Part shown: piece by piece, positions 1 through 8,040 of the stretch
Numbering within the stretch: the first letter of the stretch is position 1
Layout: each line of letters starts with the position of its first letter
Assembly: GCA_040387375.1 (NCBI GenBank)
Contig: JAZKDW010000004.1
Span: 1-64,000, forward strand
Length of the DNA: 64,000 bases
Source of the DNA: JAZKDW01 sp040387375
Lineage (GTDB): Bacteria; Pseudomonadota; Gammaproteobacteria; Burkholderiales; Burkholderiaceae_D
Direction of reading: 5' to 3'
Position numbers and translations under genes: made by a program
Notes under the pieces: generated by a model
What the model saw: only the letters and a program-made list of their open reading frames with translations
The model's database searches: none
Told to the model about the DNA's origin: nothing

Positions 1-42
1 AACGGCGAAAGTACGCAAATATGGGCACACGAAAAAGCTTAA
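1..42 (+). pseudogene. C-terminal tail of an unidentified protein, truncated by the window edge
   Basis: Frame 1 is open from the first base and reads NGESTQIWAHEKA before a TAA. Nothing upstream is visible, so the family cannot be assigned. The QIW-type tail recalls C-termini of polymorphic toxins, and the next genes (a 31-codon frame and a DUF4279 gene) would fit a toxin-immunity locus, but that is inference only. It may equally be a chance open stretch. Confidence 0.25.
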
Positions 43-55
43 GTAAGTGCCATTC

Positions 56-97
56 TGGTCTGTCCCCTATTACCACTGGTCTGTCCCCTATTACCAC
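56..97. repeat. 21-bp perfect tandem direct repeat carrying tgtcccctatt
   Basis: Two identical 21-bp units (56-76 and 77-97) begin tggtctgtcccctatt and end accac. The same core recurs in both orientations near 994-1070, so this is a dispersed intergenic element rather than part of a gene. It sits between the end of the frame-1 remnant and the 31-codon frame. Confidence 0.85.
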
Positions 98-121
98 CGT
101 GGTGTTAAACAAGGTGACAAT

Positions 122-217
122 ATGAGCGGAGCTGCAGACGATTTCCTCGTTAATCCGTCAACCGGAGATGTTCTTGATCCATCCGGTGACAGTATCGGAA
201 ATCTCAACGATGAATAG
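122..217 (+). CDS. Small 31-residue protein or broken toxin tail
   Basis: An ATG at 122 follows an aaggtg Shine-Dalgarno-like sequence by 5 nt and opens a 31-codon frame ending in TAG at 215-217. The product (MSGAADDF, then VNPSTGDVLDPSG) is Gly/Asp rich and recalls the tails of large polymorphic toxins. The frame stays open upstream through the 21-bp tandem repeat to a TAA at 44-46, so it could be the 3' end of a gene whose body was disrupted by the repeats. It overlaps the following DUF4279 start by 8 bp, consistent with translational coupling. Function is unknown. Confidence 0.35.
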   Translation: MSGAADDFLVNPSTGDVLDPSGDSIGNLNDE

Positions 218-668
218 GCACGACGACATGAATAATTCGAACTCAACGGTGGATGTTGTTTTATATTTGCGCGGACATTCGCTCGATCCAACAATGGTTA
301 CATCGATGTTAGGTACATCCGGATCGAAAACACGGGTCAAGGGTGAAAAATGGCAAACGTCAACGAATCAAGAAGTCACTGCAAAAATCGGACTTTGGAC
401 ATTGGATGCCAAGGCAGATTCGTCTTCACTTTCTGACCAAATTTCCTGGCTTAAGAACAAACTGAGTTTGGCTAAATGTTCGCCATTGAACATTCAAGGA
501 GTTGAACAGGTAGAAATTAACGTGTTTATTGCGTTAGGTTCGGATGACGAAGGAGACGGTGATTATTCGTCTCAGCTTACCGCAGAAGATTTAACGTGGT
601 TAAGTAGCTTCGGAGCTTCACTTTCATTTAAATTGACGCATTCCAAGCCGAGGATATTAGGATATTAG
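210..668 (+). CDS. DUF4279 domain-containing protein, possible immunity protein
   Basis: The 152-residue product has the DUF4279 pattern as I recall it: an opening beta strand, then LDP and VTSMLG, a KGEKW turn, a GLWTLD strand, a helix with LSDQISWLKNKL, and a late FGASLSFKL strand. DUF4279 proteins are small cytosolic proteins of unknown biochemical role, some found beside polymorphic toxins. The start at ATG 210 overlaps the TAG of the preceding 31-codon frame; a longer frame from 168 has no better ribosome site. The gene is visibly richer in A/T than the genes from 3 kb onward, suggesting acquisition. Upstream toxin-tail-like fragments make an orphan immunity gene plausible but unproven. 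Confidence 0.6.
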   Translation: MNRHDDMNNSNSTVDVVLYLRGHSLDPTMVTSMLGTSGSKTRVKGEKWQTSTNQEVTAKIGLWTLDAKADSSSLSDQISWLKNKLSLAKCSPLNIQGVEQVEINVFIALGSDDEGDGDYSSQLTAEDLTWLSSFGASLSFKLTHSKPRILGY

Positions 669-700
669 GAAGGCTCAGGGTCAGACTCTGAGGTCTCCCC

Positions 701-963
701 TCATATAATTTCCACAGGATCATTCTTCAGTCTCTGAAACACCGCATCGAATTCTTCGTTTGCCCACACCGTCACCGTCTTTCGCACAAGCTGCCTGGCC
801 AGGGTGATGACTGACAATACCGGCCGCGAGACGCGGGTATTGCTCTGGCATTGACGGTTGAGTTGCTTTTCCCTGGCCACCTCGCCAATGACCCGCAATA
901 CAAATGTGGCCAGCGCGCCAATGAGCAGCAGCACCCGCAGACGGTCAGTTGCCGTGCTGCGGC
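701..963 (-). pseudogene. IS4-type transposase C-terminal remnant
   Basis: The minus strand encodes RSTATDRLRVLLLIGALA, then a segment with QSNTRVSRPVLSVITLARQL and a short acidic tail. This is the conserved C-terminal helix region of IS4/DDE_Tnp_1 transposases, after the catalytic Glu. The catalytic DDE core and N-terminus are missing. The frame is cut off near 964, exactly where the tgtcccctatt-family repeats start, so this is a decayed fragment. It cannot be active alone. Confidence 0.7.
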
Positions 964-1070
964 TGGAGAATAGGGGACTGGAGAATAGAGGAGAATAGGG
1001 GACAGACCACGGTTTATGCCGCCTTTATCTAGCGTGGTGCAGAGCCAGAAACCGTGGTGTGTCCCCTATT
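964..1070. repeat. tgtcccctatt-family repeats forming a long inverted pair
   Basis: Short direct units ggagaatagggg recur at about 965-976 and 990-1001 (with gagaatag between). The stretch 994-1012 (aataggggacagaccacgg) is complementary to 1052-1070 (ccgtggtgtgtcccctatt) at 18 of 19 positions, with a 39-nt loop. The same core forms the tandem repeat at 56-97. It replaces the 5' part of the transposase remnant. Confidence 0.75.
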
Positions 1071-1116
1071 ACGCGCTATTACGCGCGTTCATTGATGCGC
1101 TAAGGCGCTAAGCGGA

Positions 1117-2097
1117 TTATTGTGAACCCTCAAGTCCTGCGCGCTTGACCATTGCACTATAGCGCTCAACCTCCCGGTTGATGTAGGCACCATAGTCTTT
1201 CAAAGTTCGGCCATCTGGAATGATGCCGAGTTCAGACAAGCGCTTTCTAATGTCGGGTTGGCTCAAGGCCTCGGTCGCAGCGGAGGCAATCTTCTGCGCA
1301 ATGACAGGCGAGAGGCCATGTGGTGCCAGAATGCCCACGTCACCAGTAAAAGTATAGCCGGGCAAGCCTTGTTCAGCCATGGTCGGTACGTTCCCAAACT
1401 GCGCTGATTTATTTGGTACCGCGATGCCAAGAAGCCGGAGCTTGCCTGCTTTTACCAGACCGTCAATGGAAGGCAATCCAGCCATCATGACATCAACCTG
1501 CCCAGCTGCGGCGGGTCCTGAAGGCTGCTCTCGATACGGAACATGAAGAATATCAATGCCAGCAATTCGTCGCATTTCTTCAAATGCAATATGGTGCAGT
1601 GACCCCACACCAATTGTGCCGTATGTCAGTTTCCCCGGGCGACTTTTTGCTTCAGCAATGAACTCGGTAATGCTGTTTGCTTTCAGAGAGGGTCCGGCAG
1701 CAACAAGCATGGGCGCCACTCCCAAAAGCGCAATGGGGTCGAAGCTTTTTATGCCTTCATAGGGAAGCTTTTTATAAAGCGTCGGGTTAATTGTCAAGGG
1801 ACTCAAGTCCATCAATATTAGCGTGTAGCCATCTGGCTTGGCCCTGGCCACATATTCTGCTGCGATGATGGAGCCCGCTCCAGTCCTGTTTTCTATGGCG
1901 ATTGGTTGACCTAGCGTCACAGCCATTCGCTGACCAACAATTCTGGCGATCGCGTCGGGCAACCCACCGGCGGGCGCAGCCACCACAATCTTGATCGGGG
2001 AGCGGGGATAGTCCCCAGACTGCGCATATGTATAGCCAGGCGCCAAAATGGCGGCTGTTGCGCACAAGCTAAGTAAGTATTTTCGAAAGTTATTCAT
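1117..2097 (-). CDS. Tripartite tricarboxylate transporter substrate-binding protein (TctC/Bug family)
   Basis: This 326-residue protein is a periplasmic solute receptor. Residues 1-25 form a Sec signal peptide ending TYAQ. The mature part has hallmark Bug motifs: YPRSPIKIVVAAPAGG, an IENRTGAGS segment, ARAKPDGYTL, a LTYGTIGVGS loop and PYREQPSGPAAAGQVDVMM. An aaggaaattc ribosome site precedes the ATG. It lies 15 bp downstream of an isochorismatase-fold hydrolase on the same strand, probably one transcript. No TctA/TctB membrane genes are present here, as is common for the large Bug families of betaproteobacteria, so the permease is elsewhere or the protein acts as a sensor. Ligand is unknown, probably an organic or amidated acid. 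Confidence 0.9.
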   Translation of the reverse strand: MNNFRKYLLSLCATAAILAPGYTYAQSGDYPRSPIKIVVAAPAGGLPDAIARIVGQRMAVTLGQPIAIENRTGAGSIIAAEYVARAKPDGYTLILMDLSPLTINPTLYKKLPYEGIKSFDPIALLGVAPMLVAAGPSLKANSITEFIAEAKSRPGKLTYGTIGVGSLHHIAFEEMRRIAGIDILHVPYREQPSGPAAAGQVDVMMAGLPSIDGLVKAGKLRLLGIAVPNKSAQFGNVPTMAEQGLPGYTFTGDVGILAPHGLSPVIAQKIASAATEALSQPDIRKRLSELGIIPDGRTLKDYGAYINREVERYSAMVKRAGLEGSQ

Positions 2098-2112
2098 GAA
2101 TTTCCTTAAAGT

Positions 2113-2757
2113 TTAAAGAGCAATAGCTTTGCAATTTTTATGCGCAAGATGTGCCAACACGTCTTTCAAATCAACCACGTGTGCGTATTTGGCGTCCATG
2201 TCAAGCAGACTTTGGTCATGCGCAGCCTGAGAACGATCTCCAACTGCCTCCCGCACAACAATTGGCTTGAATCCGCTTTGTACTGCATCCACAGCCGTAG
2301 CGCGGACACAACCGCTCGTCGTACAACCGGTTATGAACACGCTATCTACACCCAGCGCTGTCAATCTTGATGTGAGATCTGTGCCAAAAAAGCAAGATGC
2401 ATATTTTTTAAGGACCAGCGAGTCACCCTCTTTGAAGGACAGGCGTGGATCAACCTTGACAGCGTCACTGCCGTGGCGAAGAGAAGCAAGACCTTCCATT
2501 TTGTGGCGCCAGATGCCGGCATCTAACAAATTCTCATCGTAAGCGGCAGTAAAGAAGAAAATTGGAAGAGAGTGCTCTCGCGACGCTTCGATTAGTTGAT
2601 TGCACGCGTCAACCTGTGCATCGAGATTGGCACCCAGCGGCATACTTTCGTCCGTAAAGCCGACGATAAAGTCCACTACGATTATTGCGGGCCGATGGCC
2701 AAATCCAAGTCGCTTGCCAAAGCCGCGTTCCCGGAAAAATTGCGAATCAATCTGCAT
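2113..2757 (-). CDS. Isochorismatase-family cysteine hydrolase (N-carbamoylsarcosine/maleamate amidase-like)
   Basis: A 214-residue alpha/beta hydrolase of the isochorismatase superfamily, expected in the cytoplasm and cleaving a C-N bond of an amide or carbamoyl compound. The catalytic Asp is in IIVVDF (D29), the Lys in LKKYASCFFGT (K118 or K119) and the nucleophile Cys in GCTTSGCVRA (C151). Overall pattern is closest to N-carbamoylsarcosine amidase and maleamate amidohydrolase. The start at 2757 is chosen because ATGGAGCC places GGAG at proper spacing; an ATG 12 bp further upstream is possible but lacks a site. It precedes a TctC-type binding protein, suggesting uptake and hydrolysis of the same amide, which is inference. 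Confidence 0.85.
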   Translation of the reverse strand: MQIDSQFFRERGFGKRLGFGHRPAIIVVDFIVGFTDESMPLGANLDAQVDACNQLIEASREHSLPIFFFTAAYDENLLDAGIWRHKMEGLASLRHGSDAVKVDPRLSFKEGDSLVLKKYASCFFGTDLTSRLTALGVDSVFITGCTTSGCVRATAVDAVQSGFKPIVVREAVGDRSQAAHDQSLLDMDAKYAHVVDLKDVLAHLAHKNCKAIAL

Positions 2758-3245
2758 GCTAGGCTCCATTTCATTAAGGAATTTGCTGAGTCAAGATTTG
2801 TAAAGATCAGAACGGGCCAGATTTGATTTTGACGTGGATGTCGCGTTGGGTCCAAGATGGATTATGGATGGAAGCCATTGTTTTTTTTATATGGCTGTGG
2901 TCAATCACCGGCAGTAAGGCGCCATTGCGGTAACCCGGTTTCAACGGACACCTGAGATAAGGGACAATCATGCCGGCGCAATCCATGGATGACTGCCACT
3001 CCGTGACGAGAGGCCAACCATGTGGGCATTACCAGCCAAACCAACAAACGTAAGCGCAGCATTCGCTCATATGCTTACAAAGCCGATTTAATGAAGGCCT
3101 GTGATTAAGTACCAACTTGCCCTTTCGTCCATTCCAAAACTGTTGTATTTCCCATTCATTTCTCGTTACCGCAATGTAAAATTGTTGTTGTAACAACCAC
3201 CCCGATGATAGTCTTTTGAGTTGGAGCAAAGGGCGGGGGTGGCGC
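2758..3245. other. Divergent intergenic region, no gene seen
   Basis: About 490 bp lie between the minus-strand hydrolase and the plus-strand transglycosylase. No frame with a ribosome site or recognisable product is present. A 14-bp palindrome (gttgtt-gt-aacaac, 3184-3197) about 50 bp before the transglycosylase could be an operator. Promoters for both operons must lie here, but I cannot place convincing -35/-10 pairs. Confidence 0.5.
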
Positions 3246-3872
3246 ATGATCAGGCAACGAATGTATTGGCAGTCAGGCTTGTGCGCACTCGTTGCAAGCA
3301 TCTGTACAGCAACGTTCTCCGCCGATATTTACCGCTCCGAAAATCCCGATGGAACAGTACGTTTCGCCAGTCAGGCAATCGACGCGGGTTATGTGCTTTA
3401 CCTGAAAGACGAGTCCGCCGCATTGTTTGCCACGCCGGATAAAACAGCTTCCGCAGCAACCAGGCGCAATGACAAAACCCTGGATCCACTGATCCAAAAA
3501 TTTTCTCAAAAGCACGAGGTCGACCCGGCATTGATACACGCGGTCATTGACGTCGAATCCGGCTTTAACATCCATGCAATTTCACGCACAGGCGCGGTCG
3601 GCGCAATGCAGATCATGCCGGCCACAGCGGCACGTTACGGTGCGACGCACCCCGCGGATCCGGCTCAGAACATCGAGGCAGGCACACGTTATCTGAAAGA
3701 CCTGCTCGTGCTACACAAAGGAAATCTCGCGCTGGCACTGGCATCGTATAACGCAGGCGAAGGCACAGTCGCCAGGCATGGCCGCCGCATCCCGCCTTAC
3801 CGGGAAACCATGCTGTACGTACCCGCCGTACTTGCAAAACTGCATGCCGCCGGCAAGCTCACCACTCCGTAG
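3246..3872 (+). CDS. Lytic transglycosylase (SLT domain), first gene of the secretion operon
   Basis: This 208-residue periplasmic enzyme should cut the beta-1,4 bond between MurNAc and GlcNAc. It has an N-terminal signal peptide to about residue 26 (TFSA), a short DUF4124-like strand (IYRSENPDGTVRFA), then an SLT domain. The catalytic Glu is in VIDVESGFN, followed by GAMQIMPATA and LALASYNAGEGTV, all diagnostic. The ATG at 3246 follows ggcgggggtgg; a TTG at 3216 in frame is a less likely start. It is 13 bp ahead of the gspG frame, so it probably opens gaps in peptidoglycan for the secretion apparatus, as dedicated transglycosylases do for other envelope machines. Confidence 0.88.
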   Translation: MIRQRMYWQSGLCALVASICTATFSADIYRSENPDGTVRFASQAIDAGYVLYLKDESAALFATPDKTASAATRRNDKTLDPLIQKFSQKHEVDPALIHAVIDVESGFNIHAISRTGAVGAMQIMPATAARYGATHPADPAQNIEAGTRYLKDLLVLHKGNLALALASYNAGEGTVARHGRRIPPYRETMLYVPAVLAKLHAAGKLTTP

Positions 3873-3885
3873 AAAATCTCAAAAA

Positions 3886-4326
3886 ATGTCCGCCTTCCCT
3901 GCCTGCCGCCGCATCACCCGACACATGCCCACACGCGGCTTCACCCTGCTGGAGCTGCTGGTGGTGATCGTCATCATCGGCTTGCTCGCCGCCTATGTCG
4001 GGCCAAAATATTTTGCGCAACTGGGCAAGTCGGAAACCACGGTGGCAAAAGCGCAGATCGAGGCATTCGAAAAAGCGCTCGATACTTTCCGCCTCGACGT
4101 TGGCCGTTATCCGACCAGCGAAGAAGGACTGGCCGCGCTGCTGGTCAAACCGGCCTCAGCCACAAAATGGAATGGCCCCTACCTGAAAAAGGATGTGCCG
4201 CAAGACCCCTGGGCACACGCCTACCTGTATAAATCGCCGGGCAGTAAAACCGAGTTTGAAATCCTGTCGTATGGGCGTGATGGACAAGCGGGTGGCGCCG
4301 GACCGGACGCCGACATATCCAACTGA
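3886..4326 (+). CDS. gspG: Type II secretion major pseudopilin GspG
   Basis: The protein is a class III prepilin: a short basic leader ends at MPTRG, cleaved before FTLLELLVVIVIIGLLAAY, with the conserved Glu at +5 of the mature chain. The GspG C-terminal half is typical: GRYPTSEEGLAALL, WNGPYL, QDPWAHAYLY and a Gly/Asp-rich end (SYGRDGQAGGAGPDAD) that in homologues binds calcium. It would polymerise into the periplasmic pseudopilus after processing by a prepilin peptidase not encoded here. An ATG at 3925 giving a five-residue leader is an equally good start; neither has a strong ribosome site. It heads a gspG-F-E block. Confidence 0.92.
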   Translation: MSAFPACRRITRHMPTRGFTLLELLVVIVIIGLLAAYVGPKYFAQLGKSETTVAKAQIEAFEKALDTFRLDVGRYPTSEEGLAALLVKPASATKWNGPYLKKDVPQDPWAHAYLYKSPGSKTEFEILSYGRDGQAGGAGPDADISN

Positions 4327-4359
4327 CCAGGCCGCACATCCGAAACCAGGAATTACTGC

Positions 4360-5562
4360 ATGCAATACGATATCCGCGCCCTCTCCGCCGAACATCAGAT
4401 GACCTTGCTGACAATCGATGCCGGCGACGAAACTGACGCCTGCCGGCAGGTGGAAGCACGTGGCCTGTTCGTTGCCGCGATTACGCCTGCGCACCGCTCC
4501 GCATTCGGCGGCTTGCTTGCACGCCGGTCGCGCTCTGGCCGCTTGTCCCTGGTGCTGTTCAGCCAGGAGCTTCTCGCGCTGCTGAAGGCAGGCTTGAGCA
4601 TCGTCGAATGCCTGGAAGCCCTGCTCGAGAAAGAAGCCAATGCGGCAACCCGCTCCGTGCTGACCCGCCTGCTGGCCGGCCTGCGCGAAGGCAAACGTTT
4701 TTCCGGTGTGCTGGCCGAGCAGACCGACCTCTTCCCTCCCCTCTATATCGGCATCGTCAAGGCCGCCGAAGGCACCAGCGACTTGCCGCGCGCGCTTACC
4801 CGTTTCATCGATTACCAGCAGCGCATCGATGCCGTGCGCGGCAAGATCGTCAGTGCCGCAATCTATCCGCTGATCCTGCTATGTGTCGGTGGCGGCGTCT
4901 CGCTTTTTTTGATCGCCTATGTGGTGCCGCGTTTCGCCGAAGTGTATCAAGGCGCGGGACGCAATCTGCCTTGGTTATCGCAACTGCTGTTGAGCTGGGG
5001 CCAATTCGCAGGCGCTCATACCACGGGCCTGGTGGCCGGCATCCTCATCGGGCTGATCATCCTCGTCGTCTCGCTGCGCCAGTTTCTTGCGCAAGGCGGC
5101 ATGGCTCGCCTTGTTGCCGCCCTGCCCGGCATCGGCGAGCGTGCCCGCATCTATGAATTGTCGCGCCTGTATCTCACGCTCGGCATGCTGCTGGAAGGCG
5201 GAATACCAATCGTGCCGGCGATGGAATCGGTCCACGGCATGGTCTCCGACGGCATCAAGACCGGCTTGCACAATGCCCGGGAAGCGGTCCGCTCCGGCGC
5301 ACCGCTGTCGGCCGCATTCGAGGCCAACAATCTCACCACGCCGATCTCCTTGCGCATGCTGCGTGTGGGTGAACGTTCCGGCGAGATGGGTCAGATGCTG
5401 ACCCAGTCCGCCGCATTTTACGACGGTGAAATCAGCCGCTGGATCGATCGCTTCACACGCACCTTCGAACCACTCCTGATGGCGGCGATCGGTTTGATTG
5501 TCGGCGCGATCGTTGTCCTGCTTTACATGCCGATCTTCGATCTGGCCGGGAGCCTGTCATGA
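4360..5562 (+). CDS. gspF: Type II secretion inner-membrane platform protein GspF
   Basis: The 400-residue protein has two T2SSF repeats (about 65-190 and 265-390). Membrane segments are near 165-190 (IYPLILLCVGGGVSLF), 220-242 and 370-395 (LLMAAIGLIVGAIVVLLY). Motifs such as FSQELLALLKAGLSIVECL, LYIGIVKAAEGTSDLP and TLGMLLEGGIPIVPAM are those of GspF/PilC. It forms the platform through which GspE-driven motion adds pseudopilin subunits. The first 55 residues differ from classical GspF and resemble the short N-domain seen in atypical T2SS clusters. Its stop overlaps the gspE start by 4 bp (ATGA). Confidence 0.93.
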   Translation: MQYDIRALSAEHQMTLLTIDAGDETDACRQVEARGLFVAAITPAHRSAFGGLLARRSRSGRLSLVLFSQELLALLKAGLSIVECLEALLEKEANAATRSVLTRLLAGLREGKRFSGVLAEQTDLFPPLYIGIVKAAEGTSDLPRALTRFIDYQQRIDAVRGKIVSAAIYPLILLCVGGGVSLFLIAYVVPRFAEVYQGAGRNLPWLSQLLLSWGQFAGAHTTGLVAGILIGLIILVVSLRQFLAQGGMARLVAALPGIGERARIYELSRLYLTLGMLLEGGIPIVPAMESVHGMVSDGIKTGLHNAREAVRSGAPLSAAFEANNLTTPISLRMLRVGERSGEMGQMLTQSAAFYDGEISRWIDRFTRTFEPLLMAAIGLIVGAIVVLLYMPIFDLAGSLS

Positions 5563-7214
5563 AGGACCTGCTGCAACAAGCGCGTGTGCTGGCCCGGCAA
5601 TCCGGCCGGTCCGTGATCAGCGGACTGGAGACGCTGACCGCGCTGGATCCGCGGGAACTGGTGCAGGCAATCGCACAGCCGTTTGACCTGCCGGTCGTCG
5701 AAACCGCCGACATGCTGGCGCTGACACCCGCCTTCGACCTGCTGCCGCTGTCCAGGGCGATGCAGCGCCATTGTGTGCTGCTGCGGGAACCGGATGGCAA
5801 GGTGGTGGGTGTCATCGCCGATCCCTTCGATCCGGATTTGCAGACCTGGCTCGAGCATCATGCAAAAACAAGGGTGCACTACAGGGTCGCTCTGGAAGCG
5901 GACATTCAGGTCTATCTGTCCAAGCAGGAAGAATCAGTGAAGGCGGTCGATCACCTGGCTCCTTCCGCGCATGACGACCGGGCCAACAATAAAACCGCCG
6001 CGGTACTGTCCTTCGCATCGGTTTCCGAAGCTGCCAGCCCGGCGGTCAAGCTGGTCAACTCGACGCTGTACGATGCCCTGAAAGCAGGCGCGTCGGACAT
6101 CCATCTGGAGAGCACGGCCGGCGGTCTTGCCGTGAAATATCGGGTCGATGGTGTGCTCGACCATGCAACCTCGGTCAATGGCATCGAACTGGCCGAACAG
6201 ATAATTTCACGGCTGAAGGTACTGGCCGAACTCGATATTGCCGAACGCCGCGTGCCGCAGGACGGCAGCTTCCGGGTCGAAGCCGGCGGTCGCGAGATCG
6301 ACCTGCGCGTCTCCATCATGCCCAGCATCCACGGCGAGGATGCCGTCATCCGGGTACTCGACAAACGGGCGATGATTGAAGCCTACGGCGCACTGACGCT
6401 GGAAGCGCTCGGCTTCGACGCACCATCGCTGGCCTCGCTGCGCATGCTGGCTGAAAAGGCCTACGGCATGCTGCTGGTGACCGGCCCGACCGGTTCCGGC
6501 AAGACCACCACGCTGTATGCCGCGCTCACCGAAATCAACAACGGCCGCGACAAGATCATCACCATCGAAGATCCGGTCGAATACCAGTTGCCGGGCATCC
6601 TGCAGATTCCAGTCAATGAAAAAAAGGGGCTGACCTTTGCCAAGGGCCTGCGGTCCATCCTGCGCCATGATCCGGACAAGATCATGGTCGGCGAAATTCG
6701 CGACCAGGAAACGGCTGAGATTGCGGTGCAATCGGCGCTGACCGGACACCTGGTGCTGACGACCGTGCATGCGAATAATGTGTTCGACGTCTTCGGACGT
6801 TTTACGCACATGGGCATCGATCCGTACGCATTCGTGTCGGCATTGAATGGCATCTGGGCACAGCGCCTGATCCGCCTGAATTGCCCGCACTGTGCGCTGC
6901 CCTGTTCTCCGACGGAGAGTGAACTGGCGGCAGTCAACCTGACGCCGACCGAGGCCGGCGACTATCAGTTCAAACAGGGCAGAGGTTGCGGCAATTGCCG
7001 CGGCACCGGCTACAAAGGCCGCAAGGCGATTGCCGAAATCCTCACCCTGACGGATGAAATCCGCGAGATGATCATCGAGAAACGCCCGATCCGCCACATC
7101 AAGGAAGCCGCAAGGCTGGACGGCACCCGCAGCCTGCGCGAAGCGGCCCTGGAACTGGTCAGGCGCGGCGACACCACACTCGATGAAATCAAGCGGGTGA
7201 CCTTGCATGCGTAA
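5559..7214 (+). CDS. gspE: Type II secretion ATPase GspE
   Basis: This 551-residue cytoplasmic AAA-like ATPase powers pseudopilus assembly. It has an N-terminal N1E/MshEN-like domain (to about 150), then the motor domain with Walker A GPTGSGKTTT (from residue 309), the Asp box around ITIEDPVEYQ, Walker B DPDKIMVGEIRDQETAEIA and the His box LTTVHANN. A tetracysteine zinc motif (Cys442, Cys445, Cys477, Cys480) marks the GspE/PilB group. Length is close to the family's usual 500-570. It overlaps gspF by 4 bp and the next gene by 8 bp. Confidence 0.95.
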   Translation: MKDLLQQARVLARQSGRSVISGLETLTALDPRELVQAIAQPFDLPVVETADMLALTPAFDLLPLSRAMQRHCVLLREPDGKVVGVIADPFDPDLQTWLEHHAKTRVHYRVALEADIQVYLSKQEESVKAVDHLAPSAHDDRANNKTAAVLSFASVSEAASPAVKLVNSTLYDALKAGASDIHLESTAGGLAVKYRVDGVLDHATSVNGIELAEQIISRLKVLAELDIAERRVPQDGSFRVEAGGREIDLRVSIMPSIHGEDAVIRVLDKRAMIEAYGALTLEALGFDAPSLASLRMLAEKAYGMLLVTGPTGSGKTTTLYAALTEINNGRDKIITIEDPVEYQLPGILQIPVNEKKGLTFAKGLRSILRHDPDKIMVGEIRDQETAEIAVQSALTGHLVLTTVHANNVFDVFGRFTHMGIDPYAFVSALNGIWAQRLIRLNCPHCALPCSPTESELAAVNLTPTEAGDYQFKQGRGCGNCRGTGYKGRKAIAEILTLTDEIREMIIEKRPIRHIKEAARLDGTRSLREAALELVRRGDTTLDEIKRVTLHA

Positions 7215-8040
7215 ATTTTTTCCAGGGTCACTGCGTGTAGGATTGTCTCGCAGCGATGTTACGCTGCTGACGGCGACCGGCTGGCGGCGTCCGCGCATGG
7301 TCCCGCTGGCGCATGCGGGAATTTCAGCAGAGACAGCGGATGCGCCTGAACGCCTGTCGCTCCAGCTGCACGATATCTTCACCCGTGCTGCTTGTTCCAA
7401 CCGCAGCGCCACCATCATTCTTGCGGATGAATGGGTGCGCTTGCTGATGGTAACGCCACCGCAAAATGCCGCGCGCCTGCAGGATTGCCGCGCCGCTGCC
7501 GCGATGCGGTTCCAGGCCCTGTATGACGAACCGGCCGCCAACTGGCGCATCGATGCCGACTGGCATGCCACGCAGCCTTTTCTCGCCTGCGCGATACGGC
7601 GCCCGCTGTTGACAGCCCTGGAAGAGCTGGCGCGCCGGCATCGCCTGCGGCTGATCGGCATCACACCGCAGTTCGTCGCGGTATGGAACTGCTGGCGCCA
7701 CACGCTGCAAGCCGGAGCATGGTTCGGCGTGGTGCAAAACAATCTGCTGACCTTGGGTGCGATTGACCAGGGACGGTTGTGCGCGGTACGGGTAACGGCG
7801 CTGCCCGCAAACGTCTGGCAAGATCAGCAATGGTTGCCAGCACACCTGGCGCATGAATCGCTGCGTTTGAATATGGCTGTTCCGGATCAACTCCACCTGT
7901 GCGGCGGTTTTCCGGGCCAGTGGAGCACCAGGACAATTGGCGCGCTACGCTGTACCCGGCTCGAGGCGCGATTACCGATCCCGGACTACGATCCAAGCGC
8001 GGCCGGCGCCGTGCTGGCGCGCAGCGGGCTGCGCCTGTGA
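7207..8040 (+). CDS. PilM/GspL-like cytoplasmic assembly protein (uncertain)
   Basis: The 277-residue product has no signal peptide or clear membrane segment and no motif that gives a sure family. Position is the main evidence: it sits between gspE and a PilN-like gene, where pilM or the cytoplasmic half of gspL occurs, and overlaps both neighbours (8 bp and 4 bp). Scattered strands such as VGLSRSDVTLL at the N-terminus and ACAIRRPLLTALEELARRH would fit an actin-fold PilM/GspL domain, in which the end of the protein would contact the N-terminus of the PilN-like partner. The call is inference from order and size. Confidence 0.5.
   Translation: MRKFFPGSLRVGLSRSDVTLLTATGWRRPRMVPLAHAGISAETADAPERLSLQLHDIFTRAACSNRSATIILADEWVRLLMVTPPQNAARLQDCRAAAAMRFQALYDEPAANWRIDADWHATQPFLACAIRRPLLTALEELARRHRLRLIGITPQFVAVWNCWRHTLQAGAWFGVVQNNLLTLGAIDQGRLCAVRVTALPANVWQDQQWLPAHLAHESLRLNMAVPDQLHLCGGFPGQWSTRTIGALRCTRLEARLPIPDYDPSAAGAVLARSGLRL

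Noticed and set aside
6207..7742. 511-codon minus-strand open frame across gspE
   Set aside because: It is antisense to a clear GspE ATPase and the next gene, has low-complexity Arg/Ala composition and no recognisable motif; a GC-rich shadow frame.
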